A DNA stretch of 64,000 nucleotides from Rufibacter roseolus (lineage in GTDB: Bacteria; Bacteroidota; Bacteroidia; Cytophagales; Hymenobacteraceae), in NCBI RefSeq assembly GCF_017916365.1, contig NZ_JAFMSU010000002.1, positions 1,178,001-1,242,000 on the forward strand, read 5' to 3'. The position numbers and the translations under genes are program-made. The notes beneath the pieces are model-generated. The model was not told where the DNA came from. It was given only the letters and a program-made list of their open reading frames with translations, and did no database searches. Every line of letters begins with the position of its first letter. Position 1 is the first letter of the stretch. Positions 9,011 to 17,146 of the stretch are shown here, piece after piece.

Positions 9011-10384
9011 CTAGCTCTGGTAAACCGTAGGAAAAAGTAGTGTAACAGAAGTGCCCTTCTGCAGAATTGATTCCATTTTGATGGAGCCGCCATGCAGGCG
9101 CATGATCTTCTCGGTCATGGCTAGGCCAATGCCGGAGCCGGTGCGGGCACGGGCGTTCTGCGCACGGTAGAAAGGCTCCATTACTCGATTCAGCTCCTGC
9201 TCGGGAATACCTATTCCCTGATCCTTCACCAGTACCGCCACTTGCTTCTCCTCACATTTTAGAGAGACCAACACAGGTTGATGGTCTGAGAACTTGGAGG
9301 CATTTTCCAGTACATTTTTAAGGGCTATCTGCAACAGGTTGCGGTTTCCCAAAACGGTTATCAACTCTGGATTTTCCGGCAGGTTGGAGAGATCCAATTG
9401 GATTTGGTTCTGCGGAAGTTGTTGCCTCAAATCTGTTTTTACTTCTAGCAGCACTTCGTCTATCCGCACCTGTTCCTGCCGAACCGCTTCTTCGTCAAAT
9501 CCGGTCTGGGCCAGAAGAATCAAATCTGATGTAAGCTTTTCCAAACGGTCTGTTTCCTTCTGGAGCGTTTCCAACGACTGCTTATACTCTTCCGGGGTTC
9601 GGTCTTTCAACAACGTAACTTCCAATTCGCCCCTAATGGCGGTCAGAGGATTCCGGAGCTCATGGGAGGCATTCGCGATAAAGCTCTTCTGCATGTAGAA
9701 GGAAGTCTCCAGGCGCTCCAGCATCTGATTAAAGGTAGACACCAAATCCCCAATTTCGTCACGGTTTTCCCGCCCTTTAACCCGCAGGTGCAAATTGGAG
9801 GCCCTGATCTTGTTGACCTCCTGCACAATGGAAACAATGGGTTGCAATACCTTTCTGGCGAAGAAGTGACCCGCTACAGCCATGATCACCATACCAACCA
9901 ATATACTGACCAGCAATACCTTTTGTAGGTTCTGGAGTTTGCTTTTGCCGGTCACATCCATGGCGGAGACAATCACATAGAAGTTTCCCTGGTTGTCCTC
10001 ATACCAAAGCCCTACTGCCTGTTTGTCTTCTTGCCAGAACTCTGCCTCCTGGTGCTGGTCTATCTCGTCAAAAACATCAGATTGAACACTAGGTTTATCT
10101 GTATCCGGCGACAATAACACCTGACGGTTTTTATCAAAAATGGTGAGGGTTTCCCTAGCTAAACTTTGCAGGTATTTGCGTTGGATTTTCTGCATGCTGG
10201 CGGCACTGAGTTCATCCCGCTCCAGGTACATCTGCGCCGAGATAACGCCCCTGTCCCTTAATCGTTGGAAATACTGCCGGTGGGTGTACTGCTCAGCAAA
10301 AAAGTAAATAATAAGGCCCATGAAGATGAGCACCGCCGTGGTGAGCCCTGTAAAGATGAGGGTGAGTTGATTCCGGAAATTCAC
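9011..10384 (-). CDS. Membrane sensor histidine kinase
   Basis: A 457-residue kinase with a first membrane helix (about 9-28), a periplasmic sensor domain (about 30-155), a second helix (about 157-178), a HAMP linker (RKVLQPIVSIVQEVNKIRAS), a HisKA dimer domain with phospho-accepting H241 in NASHELRNPLTAIRGE, and a full HATPase with N-box (NVLENASKFS), G1 (VKDQGIGIPE), F-box (MEPFYRA) and G2 (GSGIGLAM). It phosphorylates the response regulator encoded just upstream; the two genes overlap by four bases (ATGA). Layout and location 1.2 kb from the pump operon suggest a CusS-like envelope or metal sensor, but the periplasmic domain shows no metal motif I can identify, so the signal is unknown. 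Confidence 0.92.
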   Translation of the reverse strand: MNFRNQLTLIFTGLTTAVLIFMGLIIYFFAEQYTHRQYFQRLRDRGVISAQMYLERDELSAASMQKIQRKYLQSLARETLTIFDKNRQVLLSPDTDKPSVQSDVFDEIDQHQEAEFWQEDKQAVGLWYEDNQGNFYVIVSAMDVTGKSKLQNLQKVLLVSILVGMVIMAVAGHFFARKVLQPIVSIVQEVNKIRASNLHLRVKGRENRDEIGDLVSTFNQMLERLETSFYMQKSFIANASHELRNPLTAIRGELEVTLLKDRTPEEYKQSLETLQKETDRLEKLTSDLILLAQTGFDEEAVRQEQVRIDEVLLEVKTDLRQQLPQNQIQLDLSNLPENPELITVLGNRNLLQIALKNVLENASKFSDHQPVLVSLKCEEKQVAVLVKDQGIGIPEQELNRVMEPFYRAQNARARTGSGIGLAMTEKIMRLHGGSIKMESILQKGTSVTLLFPTVYQS

Positions 10385-11064
10385 GCGTCCTCCGGCTTCT
10401 TAAGAATGTAGCCCATACCCACTACGGTATGGATCATCTTGGTAGAAAACTCTTTGTCAATCTTGTTGCGCAGGTAGTTCACGTATACGTCCACCACATT
10501 AGAGCCTAAATCAAAGTTCAGGTCCCAAACATTCTCCAATAAATCTACCCTGGACAATACTTTTCCTTGCCTTTTCATAAAATACTCCAGCAAGGCGAAC
10601 TCCCGGGCGGTGAGGTTGATTAGTTTTCCTTCGCGGGTGACTTCTTTCGTATCCAGGTTCAGTTGCAGATCGCCGGCTTGCAAGAGGTTGCTGGACACAG
10701 AAGTATCGGCCCGCCGGGCCAATGCTCTGACCCGCGCCACCAGTTCTTTGAATTTGAAGGGTTTGGTCAGGTAATCATCGGCCCCGGCCTCTAATCCGTC
10801 CACGATGTCATCGGTGGCGCCCAGGGCGGTAAGCAATAGCAGGGGTGTCTTGATCTGTTCTTGCCGCAGCTGTCGGCACAGGTCTAACCCGCTGAGGTGG
10901 GGCATGATGATGTCCAGCACGATGACCTGGTACTCGTTCTGCAGAGCCAGCCTTTTGCCGGTCAGGCCATCGTAGGCCACCTCCACTTCAAACGTCTGTT
11001 CTTGAAGACCTCTTTTGATAAATGCGGCCACATTGGGTTCATCTTCAATAACCAGTACTTTCAT
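10381..11064 (-). CDS. OmpR/PhoB-family response regulator
   Basis: About 227 residues from the ATG at 11064, chosen over an upstream in-frame TTG at 11070 because receivers start MKVLVIEDEP. The receiver has the acidic pair E7/D8, phospho-acceptor D51 in VIVLDIIMPHLSG, the conserved Thr in LLLLTALG and the Lys in DDYLTKPF. The C-terminal winged helix carries REFALLEYFMKRQGKVLSR and VVDVYVNYLRNKID, the OmpR recognition region. Partner of the kinase at 9011, translationally coupled by the ATGA overlap. It belongs to the group that includes CusR/CopR, and a role in controlling the nearby efflux operon is plausible but inferred from location only. Direct repeats at 11096-11144 in its own upstream region could be its binding sites. 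Confidence 0.92.
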   Translation of the reverse strand: MKVLVIEDEPNVAAFIKRGLQEQTFEVEVAYDGLTGKRLALQNEYQVIVLDIIMPHLSGLDLCRQLRQEQIKTPLLLLTALGATDDIVDGLEAGADDYLTKPFKFKELVARVRALARRADTSVSSNLLQAGDLQLNLDTKEVTREGKLINLTAREFALLEYFMKRQGKVLSRVDLLENVWDLNFDLGSNVVDVYVNYLRNKIDKEFSTKMIHTVVGMGYILKKPEDA

Positions 11065-11095
11065 CTGCAATAAGGGAAAACTAAAATAGCGCTTT

Positions 11096-11144
11096 GCTTT
11101 AAAGGTACAGGAATAAGGGCCTAAATAAAAGCTTTAAAGGTGCA
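11096..11144. promoter_or_regulatory. Direct repeats upstream of the response regulator
   Basis: GCTTTAAAGGTACA (11096-11109) recurs as GCTTTAAAGGTGCA (11131-11144) with one mismatch, 35 bases apart, within 80 bases of the regulator's start. OmpR-type regulators bind direct repeats and often control themselves. On the reverse strand TACCTTTA in the first copy also resembles a -7 box, 19 bases after a TTTT, so the repeat may overlap the promoter. Confidence 0.35.
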
Positions 11145-11231
11145 GTAACTGAAAAACGAGTTAGTCTAAGCAAACTGTTTCCGCAAGACTGAGGCAAGTT
11201 TCAGAACTTGCAGACCACAAGTGATGATTGT

Positions 11232-11261
11232 GGCTCTTTTTCCAAAAAACAGGCCTAAAAC
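11232..11261. repeat. Dispersed TTTT/AAAA-core element at the edge of a gene remnant
   Basis: GGCTCTTTTTCCAAAAAACA followed by GGCCTAAAAC is a good family match. The homology of the sialate O-acetylesterase remnant begins at the very next base, so the element may mark a recombination junction. Confidence 0.55.
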
Positions 11262-11443
11262 AACATAGCCGTAGCCATTGACCTGGGTGAGTGGAACGAC
11301 ATAGCGCCTGCCCCGAAGCGATGCGCTTTGCCTGGGCCGACAACCTAGAGGGTGCCAACCTGTACAACAAGGAAGGTTTACGTGCCACGCCTTTCAAAAC
11401 TGATTCTCAGGCTGATACACCTAAAGTAGGCGTAGTCAAGTAG
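11262..11443 (+). pseudogene. Remnant of a sialate O-acetylesterase gene (internally deleted, frameshifted)
   Basis: From 11262 the frame reads [14 protein letters not shown], matching NTAMAVTIELGEWNDI of the intact esterase at 40573-42534. After about 50 bases the homology jumps and changes frame: from 11318 it reads [20 protein letters not shown] and then LRATPFKTD, matching the last residues VRYAWADNPDSANLYNKEK and LPASPFRTDK of the same protein, and ends at a TAG (11441-11443). In the intact gene these segments are about 430 bases end to end, here 182, so roughly 250 bases are missing and the frame is lost. No start or N-terminal domain exists. This is a scar of a paralogue and not an expressed gene. 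Paralogy is clear; the deletion mechanism is inferred. Confidence 0.8.
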
Positions 11444-11468
11444 AACTCTAAAGATCACTCACAAAATA

Positions 11469-11524
11469 GCCTTTGGGTCGATGAAACGGAAGATGCATTC
11501 CGGGTTCATCGGCCCAAAGGCTTG
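11469..11524. terminator. Bidirectional hairpin between gene remnant and AraC gene
   Basis: GCCTTTGGGTCGATGAA (from 11469) pairs with TTCATCGGCCCAAAGGC (to 11522) with one mismatch. It fits a terminator for the AraC-type gene reading leftward and for the former esterase gene reading rightward. Confidence 0.6.
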
Positions 11525-11583
11525 TTATTTATTTACAGTAACAGGTGCTTCCAGTCTTGATGTTTTGGCTTACCTGAAACAGA

Positions 11584-12570
11584 TCAAGCCATTTCCATGG
11601 CTTCTTTATTGTACTTGTTGCGGTATTCCAGGGGCGAGATGCCGGTGATCTTCTTGAAGGTGGTTCTGAAGGCCTTGGTATCTGAGTACCCCACTGAGTA
11701 CATGACCTCATTCACGTTCTCGCGGGAAGTCTCCAGGCACACCTTGGCAGCTTCTACTTTGACCCGTTGAATGTATTCCACAACGGTGTTGGAGGTGGCT
11801 TTCTTGAAGCGGCGCTCAAAGTTGCGGCGACCCAGGAAACACATCTCGGCCAGTTCCTCCACCGTGATTTTGTTCTGGAAATTCTGCTCAATAAACTCCT
11901 GCACCTTCCTGATCTGCTCATCGTGGTGTTCTTTCTGCCCGTGGAAGATGATGAACGGCGACTGGCTGTTGCGGCCAATGTCAATCTCAAAGATCTTGGA
12001 GGAGCGCACCGCCATGTTGCGGCCCGCAAATTTCTCTACCAGGTACAGAATAAGGTTGAGCGAAGAATAGGCCCCGCCGCTGGTGTAAATGCCGCCCTCA
12101 TCGGTAATGATCTTGTAGGGCAGCAGGTGCACGTCTGGGAACATCTGCTTGAATTCCTCCACCGCCAGCCAGTGCGTGGTGCAGCTGCGGCCTTTCAACA
12201 GCCCGGTGGAGGCCAGTAGGAAAGCCCCGATGCACAAAGACACCACCTCGGCCCCGTTTCTGTACTGGCTGATGATCCAGGGCACAAAGCCTTTGTTCTC
12301 CTCAATGACTTGTTTCATGTCGCCGTGCACGGCCGGGATAATGATGAGGTCTGTTTTAAGGGCGTCTTCCACCACCAGCTCGGGTTTTATGCTGAATAAG
12401 CCGTTCGTAACCCTGGTATCCTGGGTGAGCCCCACCAGCTGCACCTTGAACAATGGAGCCTGACCCGTCCGCTCCAAAGCCTCATTGACCTTGGTGAACA
12501 TCTTATGGGTCGCCTCGATATTGCTAAAGCTAATATCACCTTCGGGAATAAGAATAGAGATGTGCTTCAT
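11584..12570 (-). CDS. GlxA-family AraC-type transcriptional regulator
   Basis: A 328-residue two-domain regulator. Residues 1-200 form a DJ-1/PfpI (class I amidotransferase-like) domain with C113 at the nucleophile elbow (VVSLCIGAFLLASTGLLKGR) and the following CTTHW strand. Residues about 215-320 form an AraC/XylS DNA-binding domain with two helix-turn-helices (ITVEELAEMCFLGRRNFERR; VNEVMYSVGYSDTKAFRTTF) and the closing ISPLEYRNKY. Members usually act as activators whose amidotransferase-like domain senses a small molecule; the ligand is unknown. It diverges from the SRPBCC/VOC run starting at 12786, with a 215-base shared upstream region, so it probably controls that run. Start: the ATG at 12570 is the only sensible one. 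Confidence 0.88.
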   Translation of the reverse strand: MKHISILIPEGDISFSNIEATHKMFTKVNEALERTGQAPLFKVQLVGLTQDTRVTNGLFSIKPELVVEDALKTDLIIIPAVHGDMKQVIEENKGFVPWIISQYRNGAEVVSLCIGAFLLASTGLLKGRSCTTHWLAVEEFKQMFPDVHLLPYKIITDEGGIYTSGGAYSSLNLILYLVEKFAGRNMAVRSSKIFEIDIGRNSQSPFIIFHGQKEHHDEQIRKVQEFIEQNFQNKITVEELAEMCFLGRRNFERRFKKATSNTVVEYIQRVKVEAAKVCLETSRENVNEVMYSVGYSDTKAFRTTFKKITGISPLEYRNKYNKEAMEMA

Positions 12571-12785
12571 AGCCTTAAAGTAAGAAGCTTTATTGTCGTA
12601 ATCAACCCCCTCTTATGTCGCATTCACCCTCTTTTGAAAAGAGCAGATGTTTGTATGTTTGTGCTAAAGGAATTGGCCAACACAAAGGAAATTAGCAATC
12701 CGTTTTAAGTCAGTTATTTAGAAAACAGGCCCAGAACGGGATTCCCGACTCTCAAGATGATTGTTTAACTAACCGGATAAAAGCC

Positions 12786-13238
12786 ATGGAAAAAACCACT
12801 ATCAAAAAAGAGATTGACATCAAAGCCCCCAAAGAGAAAGTATGGAACGTGTTGGTGCAGGACCAGTACATCCGGCAATGGTACGCGGCCTTCAGTGAAG
12901 GTGCCTACGCCGAGACAGATTGGCAATTGGGCAGCAAAGTGCTCTTCAAAGATCCCTCCCAGAACGGCATGATTGGCAAAGTTGTGCAGCACACGCCCCA
13001 CGAGGTGCTTTCTGTGCGGTACGAAGGGCTTTTGATCAATGGCCAGGAAGATACCCAAAGCGAGGACGCCAAAGCGGTACAAGGCGGCCTGGAGACTTAT
13101 AAATTACTGGAGAAAGCCGGCGGCACCCAGGTGGCCATTGAGGGTGACATGACCCCGGAGTTCTATGACATGATGTCCGCGGCCTGGGACGTGGCGCTGC
13201 TCAAGATCAAGGAACTCTCTGAAAACCAGGTTAACTAA
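12786..13238 (+). CDS. SRPBCC/AHSA1-like domain protein
   Basis: A 150-residue single-domain protein. The opening KKEIDIKAPKEKVWNVLVQD, followed by YIRQWYAAF and GSKVLFKD, is the START-like (SRPBCC) ligand-binding fold of the AHSA1 type, ending in a long C-terminal helix (MSAAWDVALLKIKELSEN). Such proteins bind hydrophobic ligands; no substrate can be given. It is the first of four same-strand genes (gap 16 bases to the next) that diverge from the GlxA/AraC regulator. No signal peptide, so cytoplasmic. Confidence 0.8.
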   Translation: MEKTTIKKEIDIKAPKEKVWNVLVQDQYIRQWYAAFSEGAYAETDWQLGSKVLFKDPSQNGMIGKVVQHTPHEVLSVRYEGLLINGQEDTQSEDAKAVQGGLETYKLLEKAGGTQVAIEGDMTPEFYDMMSAAWDVALLKIKELSENQVN

Positions 13239-13254
13239 CCAATTGCGCTATCCT

Positions 13255-13806
13255 ATGAAATTGCTGAAGAAAATACTACTAGGCTTAGCCCTTATTATAG
13301 GTGCTTTGCTGGTGGTTGCCCTGTTTGTTTCCCGTGAGTACCGTATTGAACGCGAGATTGTCATCAATCAGCCTAAAGAACAGGTTTTCAATTATGTAAG
13401 CCACCTCAAGAACCAGGATTACTTTAACAAATGGGCCATGCAGGACCCGCAGATGAAGAAGAACTTCCGGGGTACCGACGGGGCGGTGGGTTTTGTCTAT
13501 GCCTGGGACGGGAACGACAATGCCGGCAAGGGCGAACAGGAAATAAAAAGCCTGGTGCCCGGGGAAAGTGTGGACATTGAGATCAGGTTTCAAAAGCCAA
13601 TGGAGGCAATTGCCCGCACGCCTTTTACCACCACCGCGGTTTCTCAGAACCAGACCAAGGTAACCTGGGCCATGGTGGGCGGCTACCCCTACCCCTGCAA
13701 CCTGATGCATTTAGTCATGGAGCCAATGTTGGGCAAGGACATGGAAACCAGCCTGGCCAGCCTTAAAGGAATATTGGAAAAAGATCAACTCACCTCAAAT
13801 CAATAA
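13255..13806 (+). CDS. Membrane-anchored SRPBCC (polyketide cyclase-like) protein
   Basis: About 183 residues from the ATG at 13255 (an upstream TTG at 13243 is less likely). Residues 4-26 (KKILLGLALIIGALLVVALF) are a membrane anchor; then REYRIEREIVINQPKEQVFN opens an SRPBCC fold, with YVSHLKNQDYFNKWAMQDP and, later, GEQEIKSLVPGESVDIEIRF. Many Bacteroidota have such an anchored cyclase-like protein beside AHSA1-like and VOC genes. Located 16 bases after the previous SRPBCC gene and 11 before the VOC gene, it is almost surely co-transcribed. Function unknown beyond lipid or small-ligand binding. Confidence 0.8.
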   Translation: MKLLKKILLGLALIIGALLVVALFVSREYRIEREIVINQPKEQVFNYVSHLKNQDYFNKWAMQDPQMKKNFRGTDGAVGFVYAWDGNDNAGKGEQEIKSLVPGESVDIEIRFQKPMEAIARTPFTTTAVSQNQTKVTWAMVGGYPYPCNLMHLVMEPMLGKDMETSLASLKGILEKDQLTSNQ

Positions 13807-13817
13807 TTAATAGCAAC

Positions 13818-14291
13818 ATGGTTACCTTACATCCTTACCTGAACTTCAACGGCAACACCGAGGAAGCCTTCAATTTCTACAAATCTGTTTTCGGGGGCGA
13901 GTTCCTGGCCCTGCAGCGTTTCGGGGACATGCCAGACGCTGGCAGAATCCCCGCCCATGAACTTGACAAGATCATGCACATTGCCCTGGCCATTGGCGAG
14001 GGTACCATCCTGATGGGCACCGATGCCCTGGAATCTATGGGCCACACCGTGACCATGGGCAACAACTTCCACCTTTCCCTTGACACCCAAAGCGTGGAAG
14101 AAGCCACCAACATTTTCAACGCGCTCGCTGAAGGCGGAAAAGTGGAGATGCCCTTAGATAAAACGTTCTGGGGTGCTTACTTCGGGATGTTGACCGACCG
14201 GTTCAATATCAAGTGGATGGTGAACCATGACCTGAAACAAGAGGCGAAAGAGCAGGCCCTCACGCCGGAAGCGGAAACCACTACCCTATAA
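13818..14291 (+). CDS. PhnB-like VOC family protein
   Basis: A 157-residue protein with the hallmark YLNFNGNTEEAFNFYKSVFG, then MHIALAIGEGTILMGTDA and FWGAYFGMLTDRFNIKWMVN near the end, the PhnB/3-demethylubiquinone-like branch of the vicinal oxygen chelate (glyoxalase/bleomycin-resistance) fold. The branch usually lacks a known substrate, despite the phnB name. A Gln/Ala/Thr-rich tail (EAKEQALTPEAETTTL) is extra to the domain. Third gene in the run under the GlxA/AraC regulator, 11 bases after its neighbour. Confidence 0.82.
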   Translation: MVTLHPYLNFNGNTEEAFNFYKSVFGGEFLALQRFGDMPDAGRIPAHELDKIMHIALAIGEGTILMGTDALESMGHTVTMGNNFHLSLDTQSVEEATNIFNALAEGGKVEMPLDKTFWGAYFGMLTDRFNIKWMVNHDLKQEAKEQALTPEAETTTL

Positions 14292-14352
14292 CTCGTTTAA
14301 CCCTTATCGGCCTTTTTCTGACAGAAAGTTTTGGTCTTAAAGCCCATCCCCA

Positions 14353-14586
14353 ATGATGATTCAGCAGGAAAACAGAATGGTGGAAGTGTTTGCCACCAAT
14401 GTGGAAGAGGTAGCCAAGGCAAACAGACTGGTGGCGGTTTTGCAGCAGCACCTGCCGGGCTGCCGCATCAACTTTGACCTGGAGGACTGTGACAGAATCC
14501 TGCGGGTGGAAGGCCCAATTTTCAATCCATCCCAGGTGTTGCAGTTAGTGACCAATGACGGCGTAAACTGCTGGTTGCTTGAGTAA
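14353..14586 (+). CDS. Small conserved protein, possible ferredoxin-like (HMA-like) fold
   Basis: A 77-residue protein: VEVFATNVEEVAKANRLVAV, then LPGCRINFDLEDCDRILRVE and VLQLVTNDGVNCWLLE. The beta-alpha-beta-beta-alpha-beta pattern resembles a heavy-metal-associated-type ferredoxin-like fold, but the CxxC metal motif is absent; three isolated cysteines remain. It follows the VOC gene after 61 bases on the same strand. The start may be either of two adjacent ATGs at 14353 and 14356. The fold is an inference from pattern. Confidence 0.65.
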   Translation: MMIQQENRMVEVFATNVEEVAKANRLVAVLQQHLPGCRINFDLEDCDRILRVEGPIFNPSQVLQLVTNDGVNCWLLE

Positions 14587-14691
14587 ACGCTTTGCTTAGC
14601 GTAATAGCAGGAAAAGACTTTAGACACCCTTATGGTCCCTGAATAGTTTATCAGGTTCAGGTCACTGGACCGGGTCAGTTAAGGGTAAAAA

Positions 14692-14754
14692 AACAGGCAC
14701 CTTCGTTTAAAGGCCGTTTTCAATGAAATGGCCCCTAAACGGAGGTGCTTGTTT
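14692..14754. terminator. Long hairpin containing the dispersed core, between convergent genes
   Basis: AACAGGCACCTTCGTTTA (from 14692) pairs with TAAACGGAGGTGCTTGTT (to 14753), and inside it AGGCCGTTTT...AAATGGCCCC forms the family core. It lies between the 77-aa gene and the convergent barrel gene and can stop transcripts from both sides (A-run to the left, TTTT to the right). Confidence 0.7.
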
Positions 14755-14775
14755 TATAGTGATTAGATATTTTGG

Positions 14776-15378
14776 TTATTTACCAATGAGTTTGTACCCG
14801 ATGCTCAGGATAACTTGCCGGTTTCTGAAATCTACATTACCATTGTTTGGGTCAGTGTAAGCCCGTTTCAGGCGCTCATAGCGCACATCGGCGGTAAGCC
14901 GCGAAATGTCAACGCCAGCCCCAATCTGGTAACCCCAATCGGCAGATTCAAAAGAGTCTTTGTAGTCCTTTACATCAGACTCGCTGTTGATGAGTACTGA
15001 GGCCACCGGACCCGCATACGCCCGCAAGAACAGCAGTTTATAACCTACCAGAATGGGAACGTCTATATTGGTGAAGCCAATTTCCTGCACCGAGGTACCA
15101 GTTCCGTCCTGGTTAGGCACCTGGAATTTACCGCCGGAGGAAGACAAAACCGCCTCGGGCTGCAGCAGGAAACCCGCTACATTGAACCTGGTAAACACGC
15201 CGGCATGAAAACCGGTAATGCTGCCCTCTTCCTTGAACTGGGTGAAATTGGCACTGGGGTTTTTAAGATCCACATTAGACGAGCTGATGCCCGCTTTCAG
15301 CCCTAACGTGAAGCCCTGGGCCTGGGCTGCCAAGCTGGTAAAGGAAAGAAAGGCAACGAAAAGAATGATTTTTTTCAT
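14776..15378 (-). CDS. PorT-like outer-membrane beta-barrel protein
   Basis: A 200-residue protein with signal peptide MKKIILFVAFLSFTSLAAQA and mature start QGFTLGLKAGISSSNVD, typical of the PorT/outer-membrane beta-barrel family (PF13568 type). Strands with alternating hydrophobicity follow (FNVAGFLLQPEAVLSSSGG; FTNIDVPILVGYKLLFLRAY; LTADVRYERLKRAY) and the last strand QVILSIGYKLIGK ends in a basic residue. Location: outer membrane; function unknown, as is usual for this family. It stands alone with a long upstream gap. Confidence 0.85.
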   Translation of the reverse strand: MKKIILFVAFLSFTSLAAQAQGFTLGLKAGISSSNVDLKNPSANFTQFKEEGSITGFHAGVFTRFNVAGFLLQPEAVLSSSGGKFQVPNQDGTGTSVQEIGFTNIDVPILVGYKLLFLRAYAGPVASVLINSESDVKDYKDSFESADWGYQIGAGVDISRLTADVRYERLKRAYTDPNNGNVDFRNRQVILSIGYKLIGK

Positions 15379-16051
15379 AATTAGTAAGAGTTAGAACGGT
15401 TTGTTTAAAGCAAATGAACGTCTTTGCCGCCTCATTTCAAAAAGAGGCCGCACCTGTTTTACGACCCATTTCAGGAAAAGACTTTAAAAGAACGCACACT
15501 TGGCAAAAGATGATATAAGTACTGCATCATATGGTTTTTTACTTACCTGAGTTGGACTAAATTTTTCTTCCCTGGCTTAAAATACCTTTCTGGATTGACC
15601 CTTACTTGAAACCTAAAACAAACCTTCCGGGATTGTTCAATCATCTTCTTCTGGTCTCCTTCCTGCTTTTGTGCCAATTGCGTTTCTCCTTTAACCAGGT
15701 AATCCTATCTTCTGCAATAGTAAGATACCCAACGTATCTCCCTCAGGAGGCCTTCAGGAGGTAAGTAAAAAGGAATCTATTTAAGTCATCTGGGAAGCAG
15801 GCTTGAAACAAATTTTAGATTAATTTAAATTATTCCAATTTAATTCCTATATTAGACATCTTAATAGTCAAATACCCTTATTACATAATAAATTAATCAT
15901 TGCAATTTTATCTGATTGACCTGGCTTAACTAGGTTGATACAGACCTAAGGCTATCCTCCCAAGATGGCAAAAGCACCTTTTTATTACCAACATGAGGCC
16001 TTCACCTCATACCCAACAAACCTATCCTATAACCCTTTATTACCTAAGAAG
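15379..16051. other. Long gap without a confident gene
   Basis: From 15379 to about 15960 I see no gene. The stretch 15800-15910 is very AT-rich and may hold promoters for the flanking divergent genes. An in-frame extension of the N-acetyltransferase frame to an ATG at 15965 is possible but adds residues with no family counterpart. Confidence 0.5.
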
Positions 16052-16924
16052 ATGAAAGCAAACGCCCTTGTATCGCCGGAAAAGACACTCTTCAAAATAA
16101 AGAAAGACGGACTGGACCTGGAGCGGTATCTGGCCCGGATCAACTATTCCGGCCCCCTTACCCCCACCCTGGAAACGTTGCAGAAGCTGCATTTTCAGCA
16201 CGCCATCTCCATACCCTTTGAGAACCTCAATCCATTTTTGAAACAGCCGGTGCCGCTGGATATTGAGTCGCTGCAGCGCAAAATGGTGGAAGAAGGCCGG
16301 GGCGGATACTGCTTTGAGCAAAACCAATTGTTTGCGGAAGCCCTTCGGGCCCTGGGTTTTCAGGTGAAAGGCCTGGCCGCGCGGGTTCTCTGGAACGTAC
16401 CGGCCGGCGTGACCACCGCCCGGGCCCATATGCTGCTGCTGGTGCACCTGGAAGACGCCGACTATATCGCGGATGTGGGTTTCGGGGGGCTGACCCTCAC
16501 CGGTCCTTTGCGGCTCCTGGAAACAGGCGAACAGAAAACCCCGCACGAGACTTTCCGGCTGGTGCCCCAGGAAAATGAATTTGTGTTACAGGCCAAAATC
16601 CAGGGGAACTGGAAACCCATGTACCGGTTCAGCCTGCAGGAGCAGTTTGCACCGGACTATGAGGTGAGCAATTGGTTTACCTCCACCCACCCCAGGTCCC
16701 CGTTTGTTAACGGGCTGATGTTCGCCAGAACCACACCGCAGGCCCGCTATGCGCTCCGCAACTATGAACTAAGCATCCACCATGAGAACGGAATCACGGA
16801 AAAACAGGTGCTCACCAGCCCTGCCCAGGTGAAAACCGTGCTGGAGGAAGTGTTCAAACTGCCGCTGCCCAACACTCCGGAACTGGACCAGTCCCTGCAC
16901 CTGATCATGCAGCCCCTGGATTAA
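16052..16924 (+). CDS. Arylamine N-acetyltransferase
   Basis: 290 residues from the ATG at 16052. The family core starts LDLERYLARINYSGPLTPTL, then HFQHAISIPFENLNPFL. The catalytic triad is complete: C87 in RGGYCFEQN, H126 in RAHMLLLV and D141 in ADVGFGG. The enzyme moves acetyl from acetyl-CoA to arylamines or hydrazines by a ping-pong route through the cysteine; in bacteria its natural substrate is usually unknown. The open frame extends up to an ATG at 15965, giving 319 residues, but normal NATs begin only a few residues before the LERYLARI segment, so the inner start is preferred. It is a lone cytoplasmic gene followed by a strong hairpin. Confidence 0.88.
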   Translation: MKANALVSPEKTLFKIKKDGLDLERYLARINYSGPLTPTLETLQKLHFQHAISIPFENLNPFLKQPVPLDIESLQRKMVEEGRGGYCFEQNQLFAEALRALGFQVKGLAARVLWNVPAGVTTARAHMLLLVHLEDADYIADVGFGGLTLTGPLRLLETGEQKTPHETFRLVPQENEFVLQAKIQGNWKPMYRFSLQEQFAPDYEVSNWFTSTHPRSPFVNGLMFARTTPQARYALRNYELSIHHENGITEKQVLTSPAQVKTVLEEVFKLPLPNTPELDQSLHLIMQPLD

Positions 16925-17032
16925 CGCTTCTGCCGTTTAAGGTGCCTCCAGAGGCAAATTTTCTCCGCAAGGAGATCCTCTTCTCTGAAGCCAGCAAACC
17001 CAAGACTACCCTTATTTTCTATAACTTCTGTC

Positions 17033-17079
17033 CTACGCTTTTTAGGCCTGTCTTTGTAAATCAGGCTTAAAAAGCGTAG
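17033..17079 (+). terminator. Dispersed-core hairpin with 18-base arms after the N-acetyltransferase gene
   Basis: CTACGCTTTTTAGGCCTG (17033-17050) pairs with CAGGCTTAAAAAGCGTAG (17062-17079) with one G-U pair, around TCTTTGTAAAT. A clear member of the dispersed family with its own outer arm sequence. Confidence 0.7.
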
Positions 17080-17146
17080 CATTATAGCTAATCAGAAAAC
17101 GAATCTTTTTAGTTATATCCTTAAACAAAGGGACACCCACCCATTT

